From assembly GCA_001898505.1 (NCBI GenBank), contig MKTZ01000027.1:1-64000 (forward strand): a stretch of 64,000 nt of DNA. The letters are read 5' to 3'. Below are positions 9,001 to 18,398 of this stretch, one piece after another (position 1 is the stretch's first letter; every line of letters begins with the position of its first letter). Both the position numbers and the translations under genes were made by a program. Origin of the DNA: Sphingobacteriales bacterium 50-39. Lineage in GTDB: Bacteria; Bacteroidota; Bacteroidia; Chitinophagales; Chitinophagaceae. The notes beneath the pieces are model-generated. The model was not told where the DNA came from and ran no database searches. It saw only the letters and a list, made by a program, of their open reading frames with translations.

Positions 9001-11688
9001 GTGCAAAACCGGGGAGCCTTGGTAGATCATGAGGTAGGGCTTGGCAAGACACTCACAATGATTGTGGCAGCGCAGGAAATGAAACGCTTGGGAACTATCC
9101 GTAAGCCCATGATCCTGGCGCTTAAAGCCAACGTCAGCCAGATAGCAGAGACTTATCGAAAGGCTTATCCGAATGCGCGTATCCTAGCGCCGGGAGAAAG
9201 CGACTTTACTCCGGCCAAACGACAACAATTGTTCTTTGAAATCAAAAATAATAATTGGGACTGTGTAATCCTTACTCATGATCAATTCGGAAAGCTTCCC
9301 CAGCCCTTACATATTCAACAAACGATATTACAAAACGAGCTCGACAATCTTAATAAGGATTTGGATACCTTGGAGGAGGCCGGCGGTGAGATCAGTAAAC
9401 GGATGCTAAAGGGGTTGGAAATTCGCCGGAATAACCTTGGAGCTGATTTACGGGAAGTGCTCAGCAAAATCGAAGGCAAAAAGGATGAGGATATTTCCTT
9501 CCGGGATATGGGCATCGACCATTTGTTCGTAGACGAGGCGCATAAGTTTAAAAACCTGACTTTTACCACCCGGCACACACGGGTGGCTGGCCTTGGAAAT
9601 ATGGAAGGAAGCCAAAAAGCCTTGAACATGCTCTTTGCTGTCCGAACGCTACAGGATCAATTTAATTCTGATTTGTGCGTAACCTTTCTATCCGGGACCC
9701 CTATTTCGAATTCCCTAACAGAAATGTACCTGCTGTTCAAGTATCTCCGTCCAAGGGAGCTGGAGCGGCAACGGCTCGAAAACTTTGATGGATGGGCCGC
9801 AGTATTTGCTCGTAAGACCGTCGATTTTGAATTTTCTGTAACCAATGAAATCATAGCCAAGGAACGTTTTCGGCATTTTATCAAAGTGCCAGAACTGGCC
9901 CTGTTCTATAATGAAATCACCGACTACAAGACCGCCAAACATATCAACCTGGACAAACCGTCCCTGGCCGAAGAGTTAGTTAACATTCCACCTACCCCAG
10001 ATCAGGAGGATTTCATACGCAAGCTGATGGAATTTGCGAAAAGCGGCGATGCTACCCTTCTGGGCAGACGTCCGCTAACTGAGGACGAGGACAAAGGAAG
10101 GATGCTGATTGCAACTAATTATGCCAAAAAGATGTCCGCTGATATGCGGCTCATCAGTCGGGAATATGACGACCATCCGAATAATAAAGTTAATGTCTGC
10201 GCTCGAAAAGTAGCAGATATCTATCGGGAAAGTCAATATCATAAGGGAACGCAGATCATTTTTTCGGATATTGGTACTCCAAAACCGGACGAATTCAATA
10301 TTTATGACGCTCTCCGCGAGAAGTTAATCCGCGATTTTGACATACCTCCGTATGAGATCACCTACATCCATGACTGGACAGATAAGAAGAAGCCGGAACT
10401 ATTTAAAAAAATGAACCGGGGGGAAATCCGTATTCTTTTGGGTAGCACTGACAAAGCTGGTACAGGGCTCAATGTGCAGCGTCGGGTAGTGGCCATGCAT
10501 CACTTAGACATACCTTGGAAGCCTGCCGAGTTGGAACAGCGCAACGGCCGCGGAGCCCGGCAGGGAAATGTGATAGCAAAGGAACACTATAACAACGAAG
10601 TAAGGAATTATATATATGCAGTTGAGCGTACCCTGGACAACTACAAATTCAATCTGCTGAAGAACAAGCAAACCTTCATCAGCCAAATGAAGAATTCCAG
10701 CCTGCATACTCGCACCATAGATGAGGGTGCAATGGATGAAAAAAGCGGGATGAACTTCTCTGAATACATTGCGATCTTGTCTGGCGATACTACCCTGTTA
10801 GAAAAGTCTCGGATTGAAAAGAAGATTGCCGTGCTTGAAAGCTTGAAAGGAGCACACTACCGGGAGGTCAGCCGCTCCAAGCTGAGATTGGAAACCCTGA
10901 AGACAGACAAGGATAATAATGCCATCGTTATAGAAAAGTTGGAGAGGGATCAAACGCTGTACAAAGGAAATCTCCAGTTGGAAAAGGACGGGACAAAAAT
11001 GAACCCTATTCGTCTCCTCAACTTCGGCGGGACAGACCCAGAGGCTGTCGGAAGGTTTCTAATCGACTATTTCTATCAATTTAAACCAACAGAATACGGC
11101 GATCATGAAAAACAGTTAGGGACACTTTACGGTTTTGATCTGTTCATTCATTCTAATGTATCAGTGCTATATGGGGAAAGAGTATTTAAGAATGATCTAT
11201 ATGCTACAAATCCTGTCACGGGCATCCGGTACAACTATAACAGCGGGCAGCCAAATGTGGACAATCCAAAACTTGCTGCAAGGAATTTTCTAAATGCCAT
11301 CGACCGGGTTGACCACTTACTTGATCGTCACCGGGATGATCAAAAGAAGTTCGAGCAAGAGATACCTGTATTGGAACAGGTTCTCCGAAACTCATTCGAC
11401 AAGGACGATGAATTGAAAGCACTTAAGGCAGAACTATCCAGTATGGAACGAAAAATTACGACCTCCTTGCACAAAGGGGAAGGACCTCACGTGCAAGAAA
11501 CGGCCCCAACAGGTTCTTCGACTTCATTAGAAATAGATACTATGGCAGCCCATTCGGTAAAAAACGGAGAAACTGGAGTTAAAGTATTCCCGATGAGCGA
11601 TAGGGTCAAAGAGCTTTTACACCGAACGGCAATACAGCAAACCCCGTCTCCTCTGTCTGAAAAGAAAGGGTATCGATTCAAGATGTAA
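6094..11688 (+). CDS. Giant N6-adenine methylase / SNF2-type helicase fusion
   Basis: This 1864-residue protein joins an N-terminal SAM-dependent methylase to a C-terminal SF2/SNF2-type helicase. Methylase motif I is EPSSGAGIF (131-139) and motif IV is NIPF (201-204), not the usual NPPF/NPPY. Helicase motifs are the Walker [10 protein letters not shown] with K985, DEAH at 1147-1150, SGTPISNS (motif III), and [12 protein letters not shown] (motif VI). Proteins of this type are common on Bacteroidetes conjugative elements and resemble large methylase-helicases linked to anti-restriction or DNA protection. The ATG at 6094, after the preceding stop at 6073, is preferred over an upstream TTG. It lies between traE and traF, which are usually adjacent. 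Confidence 0.85.
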   Translation: MAYNVYKQLSENISAIRIALGWKPGDTLEPEQVAKLQQYAGFGGIKAILYPNGPREEWEKLNATQEDMRLYDPIMGLHELLQNHLSGPEYKQAIDAVKHSVLTAFYTPSVVPKTLYQVLEEHSIQPKRMYEPSSGAGIFITEAINYYPSLEQVTAVEKDVLTGKVLQALASALPVENQVHIMGFEEAPVKDNGKYDMVISNIPFGSFAVYDPTYPDKNLSGKIHNYFFAKGLDVIGDGGLLAYITSNGFLDSPSNRAAREYLFNKADFVSLSVMPDNLMKDTGNTESPNHLLVVQRRDGKQSLSQEEALLIETVSKENEFGIYTVNQYIDRHPEILLGDEIRPGKNQYGTAHQTVWQRGPMVEIAQPLRNILEEGIEGRFNRDGWERLQVSFGQQLSIDQTPEREKGEQLVLLPPPETKQVVSTAQLELFDIAPAESINRGASYIKEADEKQVQRSSARIIATIRTEDHPEHESLVLITAKANKSNRYLYRLYSNVQQIQLSSKWMEGSNLKTHLEDLSKKLQQYDHRYLYQGDKSLEGIFSLKNEPPTVFTHLLSFYKDGTLVTNRGFIGLLKDVDKENDQAAFQVLGISEKDKTFFERYVRVRDQYFDMYEKESLDQVAYPDLRRSLNTSYDEFVGAYGVLNSPGNRKLIGQDAAFGAMMLSSLERREGEQFVKADILTVSLIGTQDKYATDNPIDALARCLNDTGKVDIAFIASAIGQEETATIQALGDHVFINPTSGQWETSDLYLAGNVVEKLRIAETKAAENPNDPQFQRSLAAIRKVQPDPIPFELLDFNLGERWIPGDFYNRFASDLFGQKTTVDHLSSIDVFKITPSSRSGKVKHDYAILPKSGKTMYGDTLLEHAFENTAPFFTYEIDGPDNTTIRIPDNDATQLAQQKIESIRGRFVEWMRELPEEEKKQISRLYNDTYNCYVLREYNGDHLTFPGLNKEGLGITDLYSSQKNAVWRIVQNRGALVDHEVGLGKTLTMIVAAQEMKRLGTIRKPMILALKANVSQIAETYRKAYPNARILAPGESDFTPAKRQQLFFEIKNNNWDCVILTHDQFGKLPQPLHIQQTILQNELDNLNKDLDTLEEAGGEISKRMLKGLEIRRNNLGADLREVLSKIEGKKDEDISFRDMGIDHLFVDEAHKFKNLTFTTRHTRVAGLGNMEGSQKALNMLFAVRTLQDQFNSDLCVTFLSGTPISNSLTEMYLLFKYLRPRELERQRLENFDGWAAVFARKTVDFEFSVTNEIIAKERFRHFIKVPELALFYNEITDYKTAKHINLDKPSLAEELVNIPPTPDQEDFIRKLMEFAKSGDATLLGRRPLTEDEDKGRMLIATNYAKKMSADMRLISREYDDHPNNKVNVCARKVADIYRESQYHKGTQIIFSDIGTPKPDEFNIYDALREKLIRDFDIPPYEITYIHDWTDKKKPELFKKMNRGEIRILLGSTDKAGTGLNVQRRVVAMHHLDIPWKPAELEQRNGRGARQGNVIAKEHYNNEVRNYIYAVERTLDNYKFNLLKNKQTFISQMKNSSLHTRTIDEGAMDEKSGMNFSEYIAILSGDTTLLEKSRIEKKIAVLESLKGAHYREVSRSKLRLETLKTDKDNNAIVIEKLERDQTLYKGNLQLEKDGTKMNPIRLLNFGGTDPEAVGRFLIDYFYQFKPTEYGDHEKQLGTLYGFDLFIHSNVSVLYGERVFKNDLYATNPVTGIRYNYNSGQPNVDNPKLAARNFLNAIDRVDHLLDRHRDDQKKFEQEIPVLEQVLRNSFDKDDELKALKAELSSMERKITTSLHKGEGPHVQETAPTGSSTSLEIDTMAAHSVKNGETGVKVFPMSDRVKELLHRTAIQQTPSPLSEKKGYRFKM

Positions 11689-11699
11689 AACGTAATTAA

Positions 11700-12035
11700 A
11701 TGAGCACGGTATATACGATCAATAAAGGTGTAAACAAACCCGTAGAGTTCAAAGGTCTAAAGGCTCAATATATCTGGTGGTTAGGTGGAGGACTGATAGG
11801 CATTCTTATACTCTTCGCCATTTTGTATATCATAGGTGTGAACACATATGTTGCCCTGGGATTTGCATTGGGTGGCGCGGCGCTCGTTATTGTATATGTA
11901 TTCCGGATGAGTAATACTTATGGAGAGCACGGGATGATGAAAAAGATTGCCAGTCGAAGCGTTCCAAAGGTTATCAAGGTCCGGAGCCGTAGGATATTTC
12001 AAAACCTCCCTTCGACCGTTAACTCAAAGAATTAG
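11700..12035 (+). CDS. traF: TraF (DUF4133) conjugation protein
   Basis: This 111-residue protein has the DUF4133 pattern: N-terminal YTINKGVNKPVEFKGLKAQY, two adjacent transmembrane helices (about 28-48 and 52-72), then a short basic tail. It is considered the VirB3-like partner of the TraG ATPase in the inner membrane. It starts 11 bases after the methylase-helicase and precedes traG by one gene, consistent with a shared operon. Confidence 0.9.
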   Translation: MSTVYTINKGVNKPVEFKGLKAQYIWWLGGGLIGILILFAILYIIGVNTYVALGFALGGAALVIVYVFRMSNTYGEHGMMKKIASRSVPKVIKVRSRRIFQNLPSTVNSKN

Positions 12036-12040
12036 ATGCT

Positions 12041-12835
12041 ATGGAAAGGAAAATGCCAACATACAAAATTGAGGGTGCCGAATTCATAGTGGATACCGGG
12101 AAATACGAGCTACGGGAAGTGGGCAACCCGGCAAACACTATATCCTTCCATGACATGATAGACACAGGCAGTTACTATTCTTTCCAGTTCGACAAGAAAG
12201 AAAATAAGATGCTGACGCCATTTAAGCCAATTACCCAGGATACTGTCACTGTAAGAGTACCACAATTAGTTGAGCTGGACCCGATAGGGATGGCTGAAAA
12301 ATACGGTCTTTCCGTAGCCGACCTGAATGGGAAAAGCGACTTTGATATAATGATAAATAGCAAACTATTGAATGAACGCAAGAATGGCATCTTGCCTACT
12401 ATACGGATTGCCGGTCATGAATTCATCATAGACCTGAGACTAAGTGAGCTTAGGCCCATAGATGACTTCAGCACACGGATCGACTTAAACAAAGTGGATG
12501 TATCTCGGGATGGCGAAAAATTCCTTTGTTTTTACCATGTTCCTTCCAAGAAGGTGGTTGATATAGCTCCTACAATCACCAAATTACCTAAAGATGTCGT
12601 TATGTTGGAAATACCGAATGAATTGGTTTTAGACCCGGTTGGCGTTGCCAGGAGGAATGGGTTATCAGATGAGGCATTTGTGAGACGATTCCCAATCCAA
12701 AAGCATTTAGAAGCTAAGGTAGTTCCACTTTCGGAAACGGGGCTTCCTGGGCTCGTTCGCAAGAACAAAGATAAGTTGGCGAAGCAAAAGAAAACTGGAA
12801 AGTCTGTAAAAAGAAAGAATGGAAAAAAGCAATAA
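12041..12835 (+). CDS. Tandem-repeat conjugative-element protein, function unknown
   Basis: This 264-residue soluble protein has two copies of one module of about 110 residues. Copy 1 begins IEGAEFIVDTGKYELREV and copy 2 begins IAGHEFIIDLRLSELRPI; both continue with a beta-rich segment, a VxxxVPxxxxLDPxGxAxxxGLS motif and a charged tail. The C-terminus is strongly basic (KKTGKSVKRKNGKKQ), suggesting nucleic-acid or membrane contact. No family name comes to mind. Its place between traF and traG suggests a transfer-related role. The start could also be the ATG at 12053. Confidence 0.65.
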   Translation: MERKMPTYKIEGAEFIVDTGKYELREVGNPANTISFHDMIDTGSYYSFQFDKKENKMLTPFKPITQDTVTVRVPQLVELDPIGMAEKYGLSVADLNGKSDFDIMINSKLLNERKNGILPTIRIAGHEFIIDLRLSELRPIDDFSTRIDLNKVDVSRDGEKFLCFYHVPSKKVVDIAPTITKLPKDVVMLEIPNELVLDPVGVARRNGLSDEAFVRRFPIQKHLEAKVVPLSETGLPGLVRKNKDKLAKQKKTGKSVKRKNGKKQ

Positions 12836-12858
12836 GGAAATTAACTAAAAATTTGAAG

Positions 12859-15324
12859 ATGGAAAAGCAGTTGAACGATATACTTCCTATCATGAGTGTT
12901 GAAAATGATTGCATCATTTCAAAACAAGGTGATTATACTGTGGCATTCGAGGTGACAAAGCCAGAGATATTTACACTAGCCAGTTCTGATTTCGAAGCTT
13001 TACATCAAAATTTCGTAAAGGCTATTAAGGTATTGCCGGTTGGATCTGTGTTCCACATGCAGGACTGGTTTATCCAGGATACCTACGAAGCGAATTTTGA
13101 ACATGCTGGAGATAGCTTTTTATTCAGGGCAAGCGAACGTTATTTTAACGAACGTCCGTACCTAAACCATACTTCGTACATCTTCCTTACTAAACGACCG
13201 GCTGGCAGGAAGACCGCTACCTCCGCCACCAGTTCTCTGTTGCGAAAATCTATCGTACCGCAAGAAACCCTTCATCCCCAGAAAATCCAGGAATTCCTGG
13301 AAAGCGCTGGGCAATTTGCTCACATCCTGGAAGACGGGGGATTTATCAAACTGCGTAGATTGGCAACCGCCGAGATTATCAGCGATTCTCACCGGGCTGG
13401 TATTATCGAACGGTATTGCTTTTTATGTGGGAATCCTAGCAAGCCAATAGTTAGGGATTTGGCTTTCGACAAAGGGATACAAGTCGGTGAACTTCAATGC
13501 CAGCTTTATACCCTGGCGGATGTGCAGGATTTGCCTGGACTAGTCGGGCCACGGGTCAACTATGAAAGGTATTCCACGGATAAGACAAAGTTTTCAGTGG
13601 GATTTGCCACTGGGCTCGGCCAGTTGCTCCATTGTAACCATATCTACGATCAGTATGTGTTTATAGAGGATGTGCCTGCCACCATGAAAAAGCTCGAAGG
13701 CAAACGGTTAAGGCTGCAATCATTGGCAAATTACAGCAGAGAGAACACCATTGCTCGTGACGCTACTAATGACTTTTTGAATGAAGCCATTGCCGAACAG
13801 CGGATGCCCGTCCGGGCGCATTTTAATATTCTTGCATGGTCGGACAACCCGGAGGAAGCTCGGGAGCTACGCAATAAGGTCTCATCTGCGCTGGCTCAGT
13901 TGGAGGCCCAGGCCCGGCTCGAAACCGTTGGTGCCCCGCAAATCTTCTGGGCCGGTGTTCCTGGAAATGCCGGGGACTTTCCGCAGAACGATACGTTCGA
14001 CACTTTTCTGGAACAAGCTGCCTGCCTGTTCAATACGGAGACCAACTACCGGGATTCTGTTAGTCCGTTTGGGATCAGGCTGGTGGACCGGTTAAACGGT
14101 CACCCGGTACATGTGGACATTTCGGACGAGCCCATGCAGAAAGGGATCATCAGTAATCGCAACAAAGCAGTATTCGGTGGGTCGGGCAGCGGGAAGTCCG
14201 TATTCATGAACCATTTGATGCGGAGTTATTACGAACAGGGTGCGCATGTCGTTATTGTGGATGTAGGCGGCTCCTATAATACGTTGTGCAACCTGGTGAA
14301 TGGTTACTACTTCACATACAAAGAAAAGGACCCCATCCGATTTAACCCTTTTTTCGTCGGCAAAGGTGATGTTCTCGATACAGAAAAGAAGGAATCAATT
14401 AAGACATTGCTATTGGCTTTGTGGAAAAAGGATGACGAACAATTCCGGCGCTCAGAATACGTAGCTCTTTCTAATGCACTGACACAATATTTCGACTTCC
14501 TACGGGAGCATCCGGATATTTTTCCTGGATTTGATAGCTTCTATGAATTTCTACAGGATGTATACATAGGTTCTTTAAAAGCAGACAAGGTAAAAGAAAA
14601 GGATTTTGATGTCGATAACTTCCTTTATGTTTTGCGGCCCTATTATCGCGGAGGGGAGTTCGACTATCTTTTGAATGCAACAGAGAATCTGGATGTGTTA
14701 CAACAACGGTTCATCGTCTTTGAACTTGACAATGTGAAGGATCACCCCATATTGTTTCCGGTAGTAACCTTGATTATAATGGAATTGTTCATTAGCAAGA
14801 TGCGGAAACTAAAAGGAATCCGGAAAGTCATCACCATAGAGGAAGCCTGGAAAGCAATTGCGAAAGCAGGCATGGCGGAATTCCTTAAATATCTCTATAA
14901 GACTGTCCGCAAGTTCTTCGGAGAGGCAATAGTGGTTACCCAGGAAGTGGATGACATTATTAGCTCCCCCATCATTAAAGATGCAATTTTAAATAATGCG
15001 GATTGCCGGATTCTATTGGATATGCGAAAATTCCAAAACAAGTTTGAACCGCTACAGGCTACGTTAGGCTTGACTGACAAAGGAAAGATGATGGTGCTAT
15101 CATTGAATAGAGCAAATGACCCTAAACGAAAATACCGGGAACTGTTCATCGACCTTGCAGGAATGAGCATGAAGGTATATGGATATGAGCCATCTCTTTT
15201 TGAATATTATGCGTACACGACCGAAGAAAAGGAAAAAGTAAAAGTAATGGAGTACGCAGCTAAGTATGGTAGCATCCGAAAGGGAATTGAAGCCTTAGTC
15301 GCAGAATTAGAACAAAGAGCATAA
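12859..15324 (+). CDS. traG: TraG conjugation ATPase (VirB4-type)
   Basis: This 821-residue cytoplasmic ATPase powers assembly of, and transfer through, the type IV channel. The Walker A motif is GGSGSGKS (440-447, K446), the Walker B region is VITIEEAW (657-664), and an N-terminal TraG-N-type domain precedes them. The length matches Bacteroidetes TraG (about 800-840 residues). The ATG at 12859 is chosen over TTG at 12853. It lies in the usual position after traF, with one extra gene between. Confidence 0.95.
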   Translation: MEKQLNDILPIMSVENDCIISKQGDYTVAFEVTKPEIFTLASSDFEALHQNFVKAIKVLPVGSVFHMQDWFIQDTYEANFEHAGDSFLFRASERYFNERPYLNHTSYIFLTKRPAGRKTATSATSSLLRKSIVPQETLHPQKIQEFLESAGQFAHILEDGGFIKLRRLATAEIISDSHRAGIIERYCFLCGNPSKPIVRDLAFDKGIQVGELQCQLYTLADVQDLPGLVGPRVNYERYSTDKTKFSVGFATGLGQLLHCNHIYDQYVFIEDVPATMKKLEGKRLRLQSLANYSRENTIARDATNDFLNEAIAEQRMPVRAHFNILAWSDNPEEARELRNKVSSALAQLEAQARLETVGAPQIFWAGVPGNAGDFPQNDTFDTFLEQAACLFNTETNYRDSVSPFGIRLVDRLNGHPVHVDISDEPMQKGIISNRNKAVFGGSGSGKSVFMNHLMRSYYEQGAHVVIVDVGGSYNTLCNLVNGYYFTYKEKDPIRFNPFFVGKGDVLDTEKKESIKTLLLALWKKDDEQFRRSEYVALSNALTQYFDFLREHPDIFPGFDSFYEFLQDVYIGSLKADKVKEKDFDVDNFLYVLRPYYRGGEFDYLLNATENLDVLQQRFIVFELDNVKDHPILFPVVTLIIMELFISKMRKLKGIRKVITIEEAWKAIAKAGMAEFLKYLYKTVRKFFGEAIVVTQEVDDIISSPIIKDAILNNADCRILLDMRKFQNKFEPLQATLGLTDKGKMMVLSLNRANDPKRKYRELFIDLAGMSMKVYGYEPSLFEYYAYTTEEKEKVKVMEYAAKYGSIRKGIEALVAELEQRA

Positions 15325-15342
15325 ACACTAAAACAATAATAT

Positions 15343-15726
15343 ATGAGAAGGATCTTTTTATGGGGTCTCAGAATGTGGTTGGCAACTGTGAGCTGCCAAC
15401 AGTCTACGACGAAAGACAACTCCGCATTTCTGCCGGGTATTTATGTCAACCAGACGGAAACAGAGTTCTGCAGAGTGGCGGACACCTTTATAATTCGACG
15501 ATTAACCCTGCAAGGGGAAAGCTACCAAGTAAGCAGAAGATCCTCTTTTCAGCGTATCCGACAAGGGATTAAACTTCCGTCAGAGTACCAGGCGGAGCAA
15601 TGGACAGGCGTATATGAAGCGCAGTCTAAAATTTTGAGGGCGACGGACAAGGGAAAACTGCTGCAATACGAACCCTCCGAAAATCAAGTGTACAATGGTA
15701 ATGTGGTATATGAAAAAGTAGAATAG
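15343..15726 (+). CDS. Small putative lipoprotein of the transfer operon
   Basis: This 127-residue protein has a short hydrophobic N-terminus ending in a lipobox-like TVSC (C18), then a polar domain of about 100 residues with the motif GIYVNQTETEFCRVADTF. Small lipoproteins at this position (after traG) are common in Bacteroidetes elements and may act at the envelope, but no function is established that I can state. It follows traG by 18 bases. Confidence 0.6.
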   Translation: MRRIFLWGLRMWLATVSCQQSTTKDNSAFLPGIYVNQTETEFCRVADTFIIRRLTLQGESYQVSRRSSFQRIRQGIKLPSEYQAEQWTGVYEAQSKILRATDKGKLLQYEPSENQVYNGNVVYEKVE

Positions 15727-15727
15727 A

Positions 15728-15949
15728 ATGTATTTCATCAGAAAATATGCGGACTGTTGGGCTGTCCACAATGACGATACCGGCGAGAGCCGAAAACTGA
15801 CGGAGGAAGAAATCCATGCAGTGCAGGAGGAATTTCCTGCATTGTCAGACGAGCAGGTACGGTCTATATTTTCAGACAATATCCATTGCCTGCACCTGTC
15901 ACCTCCGCAGCCTCGACAACACAAGAGCAAAAAAAGGAGAATTCGGTAA
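15728..15949 (+). CDS. Small conserved element protein
   Basis: This 73-residue protein begins MYFIRKYADCWAVHNDDTG and continues with an acidic helical middle (LTEEEIHAVQEEFP) and a basic tail. It starts one base after the stop of the lipoprotein gene, which supports real translation in this operon. I know of no function. It is short, but the composition and tight spacing argue that it is a gene. Confidence 0.55.
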   Translation: MYFIRKYADCWAVHNDDTGESRKLTEEEIHAVQEEFPALSDEQVRSIFSDNIHCLHLSPPQPRQHKSKKRRIR

Positions 15950-15978
15950 ACCAATTTTTAAACAATAAAACATGTGTT

Positions 15979-16392
15979 ATGAAAACGAAATGGCTTCTCG
16001 TGGTAAAATACCTCCTGCTTTCAGGCTATAAAAAAGGTCTCCAAGACCAGGGAACAGACAGTTTTATTGCCGGCATATATGAGAGAGAGCATCAATATGG
16101 CAGTTTCCTGACAAGGGATATCCTGACGATACGGTGCCTGAGTCAGATAACCAGCCTGTTCCAGGTGGAGCGAAAGACAATACGGGGGCTATGCGAAGAA
16201 GGTGAGATGACCGACCAACTTTGTAAAACAGAAAAATGGATTGCGTCCTATCACTTAGGTACACACCAATTGGTGCAGGGTATTTCTCACAAAATATGCT
16301 CTTTTGTTCCGGAAAGGGGAATGCTCATGTTTGAAAATAAGGAATACCAAAAGACAGCCAAGTTGGCATTTGACCTGGCAATCTGCCAGTAG
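15979..16392 (+). CDS. Hypothetical protein of the transfer operon
   Basis: This 137-residue protein starts from the ATG at 15979 (MKTKWLLVVKYLL..). The N-terminal 15 residues are hydrophobic but lack a clear signal-peptide cleavage site. Downstream are a possible cysteine pair and a helix-rich body. No family was recognised. It lies 30 bases after the preceding small gene and just before the TraI-like genes. Confidence 0.5.
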   Translation: MKTKWLLVVKYLLLSGYKKGLQDQGTDSFIAGIYEREHQYGSFLTRDILTIRCLSQITSLFQVERKTIRGLCEEGEMTDQLCKTEKWIASYHLGTHQLVQGISHKICSFVPERGMLMFENKEYQKTAKLAFDLAICQ

Positions 16393-16430
16393 AGAGTTAG
16401 TAAACCTCATTCTTCATTAAAAAAGGAACC

Positions 16431-17111
16431 ATGTGTGTATTAAAAAAGATAGGTGTAGTTCTGCTGCTGTGCAGCGTTACAGTGTTCGCTCCACTCCAAA
16501 AGGCACAGGCACAGCTTATCGACGCAATCGAAGAAATTATCAAGGAGGCAATCATGGCTGTGGATCTTGGAGTTCAGAAGGTGCAGACCCAGACGATTTA
16601 CCTACAAGATGCGCAGAAAGCAGTAGAAAATGCTATGCAGCAGCTGCACCTGGACGACATTACAAACTGGGTCCAAAAGCAGAAAGATTTGTACGGGGAG
16701 TATTATCAAGAACTTTGGCAAATTAAGAGTGCCATTGCAGCATACCAGCGTGTTAAGGACATTATTAACAAAGAGGCTTTGCTGCTAAGCGAATATAAGA
16801 GGGCATACGCCCTCCTTCAACAGGATAAACACTTTACCCCGGACGAAATAAGTCATATCTACAATATTTATACCGGAATAATCAATCAAAGTATAGAGAA
16901 TGTAGATCAGATCACGGTTGTGATTAACGCCTTTGTCACACAAATGAGTGATGCAGACCGACTACGCATCATCGACGAAGCTGGGGAAAGGATAGACAGG
17001 AACTATAACGACTGTACACAGTTTACCCAACAAAATATTCTTATCAGCTTGGAGCGATCCAGGGATATAAACGACTTGGAAACGGTAAAAAAGTTATACG
17101 GAATTCAATAA
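16431..17111 (+). CDS. TraI-like (DUF4141-type) periplasmic conjugation protein
   Basis: This 226-residue protein has a signal peptide ending near KAQAQ and a long, mostly helical mature domain. The DUF4141/TraI features are an N-terminal amphipathic helix, a central YQRVKDIINKEALLLSEYK helix, MSDADRLRIIDEAGERID, and the terminal LETVKKLYGIQ. The family is a periplasmic part of the transfer machinery comparable with VirB5. It is the first of three tandem related genes (next at 17119 and 17751) that share the MSDxxR and LYGI endings. Confidence 0.75.
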   Translation: MCVLKKIGVVLLLCSVTVFAPLQKAQAQLIDAIEEIIKEAIMAVDLGVQKVQTQTIYLQDAQKAVENAMQQLHLDDITNWVQKQKDLYGEYYQELWQIKSAIAAYQRVKDIINKEALLLSEYKRAYALLQQDKHFTPDEISHIYNIYTGIINQSIENVDQITVVINAFVTQMSDADRLRIIDEAGERIDRNYNDCTQFTQQNILISLERSRDINDLETVKKLYGIQ

Positions 17112-17118
17112 GCATGCA

Positions 17119-17733
17119 ATGAAAAAGATTATCATTATCCTTTCAATCTGTTTGACAGGCATTTCTAGCCAGGCTCAAATGGCCCACATGGTTGAAACCA
17201 TGCTTCAACAGATCGCTGCATTGGAGGGGTATATTGTGACAGCCGAAAAAGGTTACAAAATTGCTGAGGACGGTTTGCACACTATTCGAGACATAAAGAA
17301 TGGAGAATTCAATTTGCACAGCACCTTTTTTAGTTCTCTCCAATCGGTCAACCCAAAGGTGAGTGGTCTTGCTGAGGCAACGGAGATAGTCGCCCTGGAA
17401 GTATCAATGGTCAATCGGTCTTCCCGGATGTTACGATCGATCCGACAGAGCCAATGGCTCCGAACTGACGAAATAGACTATCTAACGAAAGTCTACAGTA
17501 CCTTACTCAGTTTGGTTCAGGAAGACGTAAAAGCCCTGTCCGACCTTACAACAGATGAAAAATTAGAAATGACGGATGGAGAACGAATCAATCGAATGCA
17601 GGTTTTAGGTACGGACATGCATCAACATTATACTTTTTTACTACAATTCTCCAATCAAACAGACCTTCTGACTTTGCAAAGGCAAAGAGACTTTTCAGAC
17701 TATGAAACCCTCCAAAAACTTTATGGTTTTTAA
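17119..17733 (+). CDS. TraI-like paralogue 2
   Basis: This 204-residue exported protein (signal peptide to ..SSQAQ) is clearly related to its two neighbours. Shared segments are the KGYKIAEDGLHTIRDIKNGE helix with an FNLH motif, MTDGERINRMQVLG, and the C-terminal LQRQRDFSDYETLQKLYGF. It resembles the next gene (17751) more than the first. Function is presumed as for TraI-like periplasmic components; three copies in a row may let the element build heteromeric structures. Confidence 0.7.
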   Translation: MKKIIIILSICLTGISSQAQMAHMVETMLQQIAALEGYIVTAEKGYKIAEDGLHTIRDIKNGEFNLHSTFFSSLQSVNPKVSGLAEATEIVALEVSMVNRSSRMLRSIRQSQWLRTDEIDYLTKVYSTLLSLVQEDVKALSDLTTDEKLEMTDGERINRMQVLGTDMHQHYTFLLQFSNQTDLLTLQRQRDFSDYETLQKLYGF

Positions 17734-17750
17734 CGACAAAAAGTGATGTT

Positions 17751-18389
17751 ATGAAAAAGTGGTACCTGGTTTTAACTGTAATGCTGACACTCTCTTTACC
17801 GAGTGTCAAAGGACAATCTATTGCGCAATTGACTACACAATTGATCCTGGATATTCAAAAGCTGTCGGAACTGAAAGTCATCCTGCAGGATATGTATAAG
17901 TCCTATCAGATCATCGATAAGGGGTACACCGACATCAAGAATATAGCAGAAGGGAATTTCAATCTCCATAAACTTTTTTTGGATGGCCTCCTGGCGGTAT
18001 CTCCTACCGTCAGAAACTACCAAAAGGTGGTGGATATAATCAATACGCAACAACAAATTGTCAAGGAATATAAGTCGGCCTCGAAGGTGTTCAAGTCTGG
18101 TAATATCTTTTCCTCGCAGGAATTGGATTATATAGGGAAAGTTTATAGCAATTTATTCAATCTGGGCTTGAAGGATCTGGACGAGCTGGCGATGGTAATG
18201 ACGGACAGCGAGCTGAGGATGTCGGATGCGGAGCGACTATCTGCAATCGACAGGATTAATAAGGACATGCAGGATAAATTGAGTTTTTTGCGGAGGTTCA
18301 ATAACAATACTTCTGTGCAAGCATTGCAGCGGGCCAGGGAACAAAATGATATTGGAACTATGCGGTCACTATATGGAATAACCCAATAA
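17751..18389 (+). CDS. TraI-like paralogue 3
   Basis: This 212-residue exported protein has a signal peptide ending near VKGQ. It shares with paralogue 2 the KGYTDIKNIAEGNFNLHKLF segment, MSDAERLSAIDRINKDMQ, and the C-terminal LQRAREQNDIGTMRSLYGI. It follows paralogue 2 by 17 bases and precedes traJ by 9, so it belongs to the transfer operon. No catalytic motif is visible. Confidence 0.7.
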   Translation: MKKWYLVLTVMLTLSLPSVKGQSIAQLTTQLILDIQKLSELKVILQDMYKSYQIIDKGYTDIKNIAEGNFNLHKLFLDGLLAVSPTVRNYQKVVDIINTQQQIVKEYKSASKVFKSGNIFSSQELDYIGKVYSNLFNLGLKDLDELAMVMTDSELRMSDAERLSAIDRINKDMQDKLSFLRRFNNNTSVQALQRAREQNDIGTMRSLYGITQ

Positions 18390-18398
18390 AAGTGGTAT

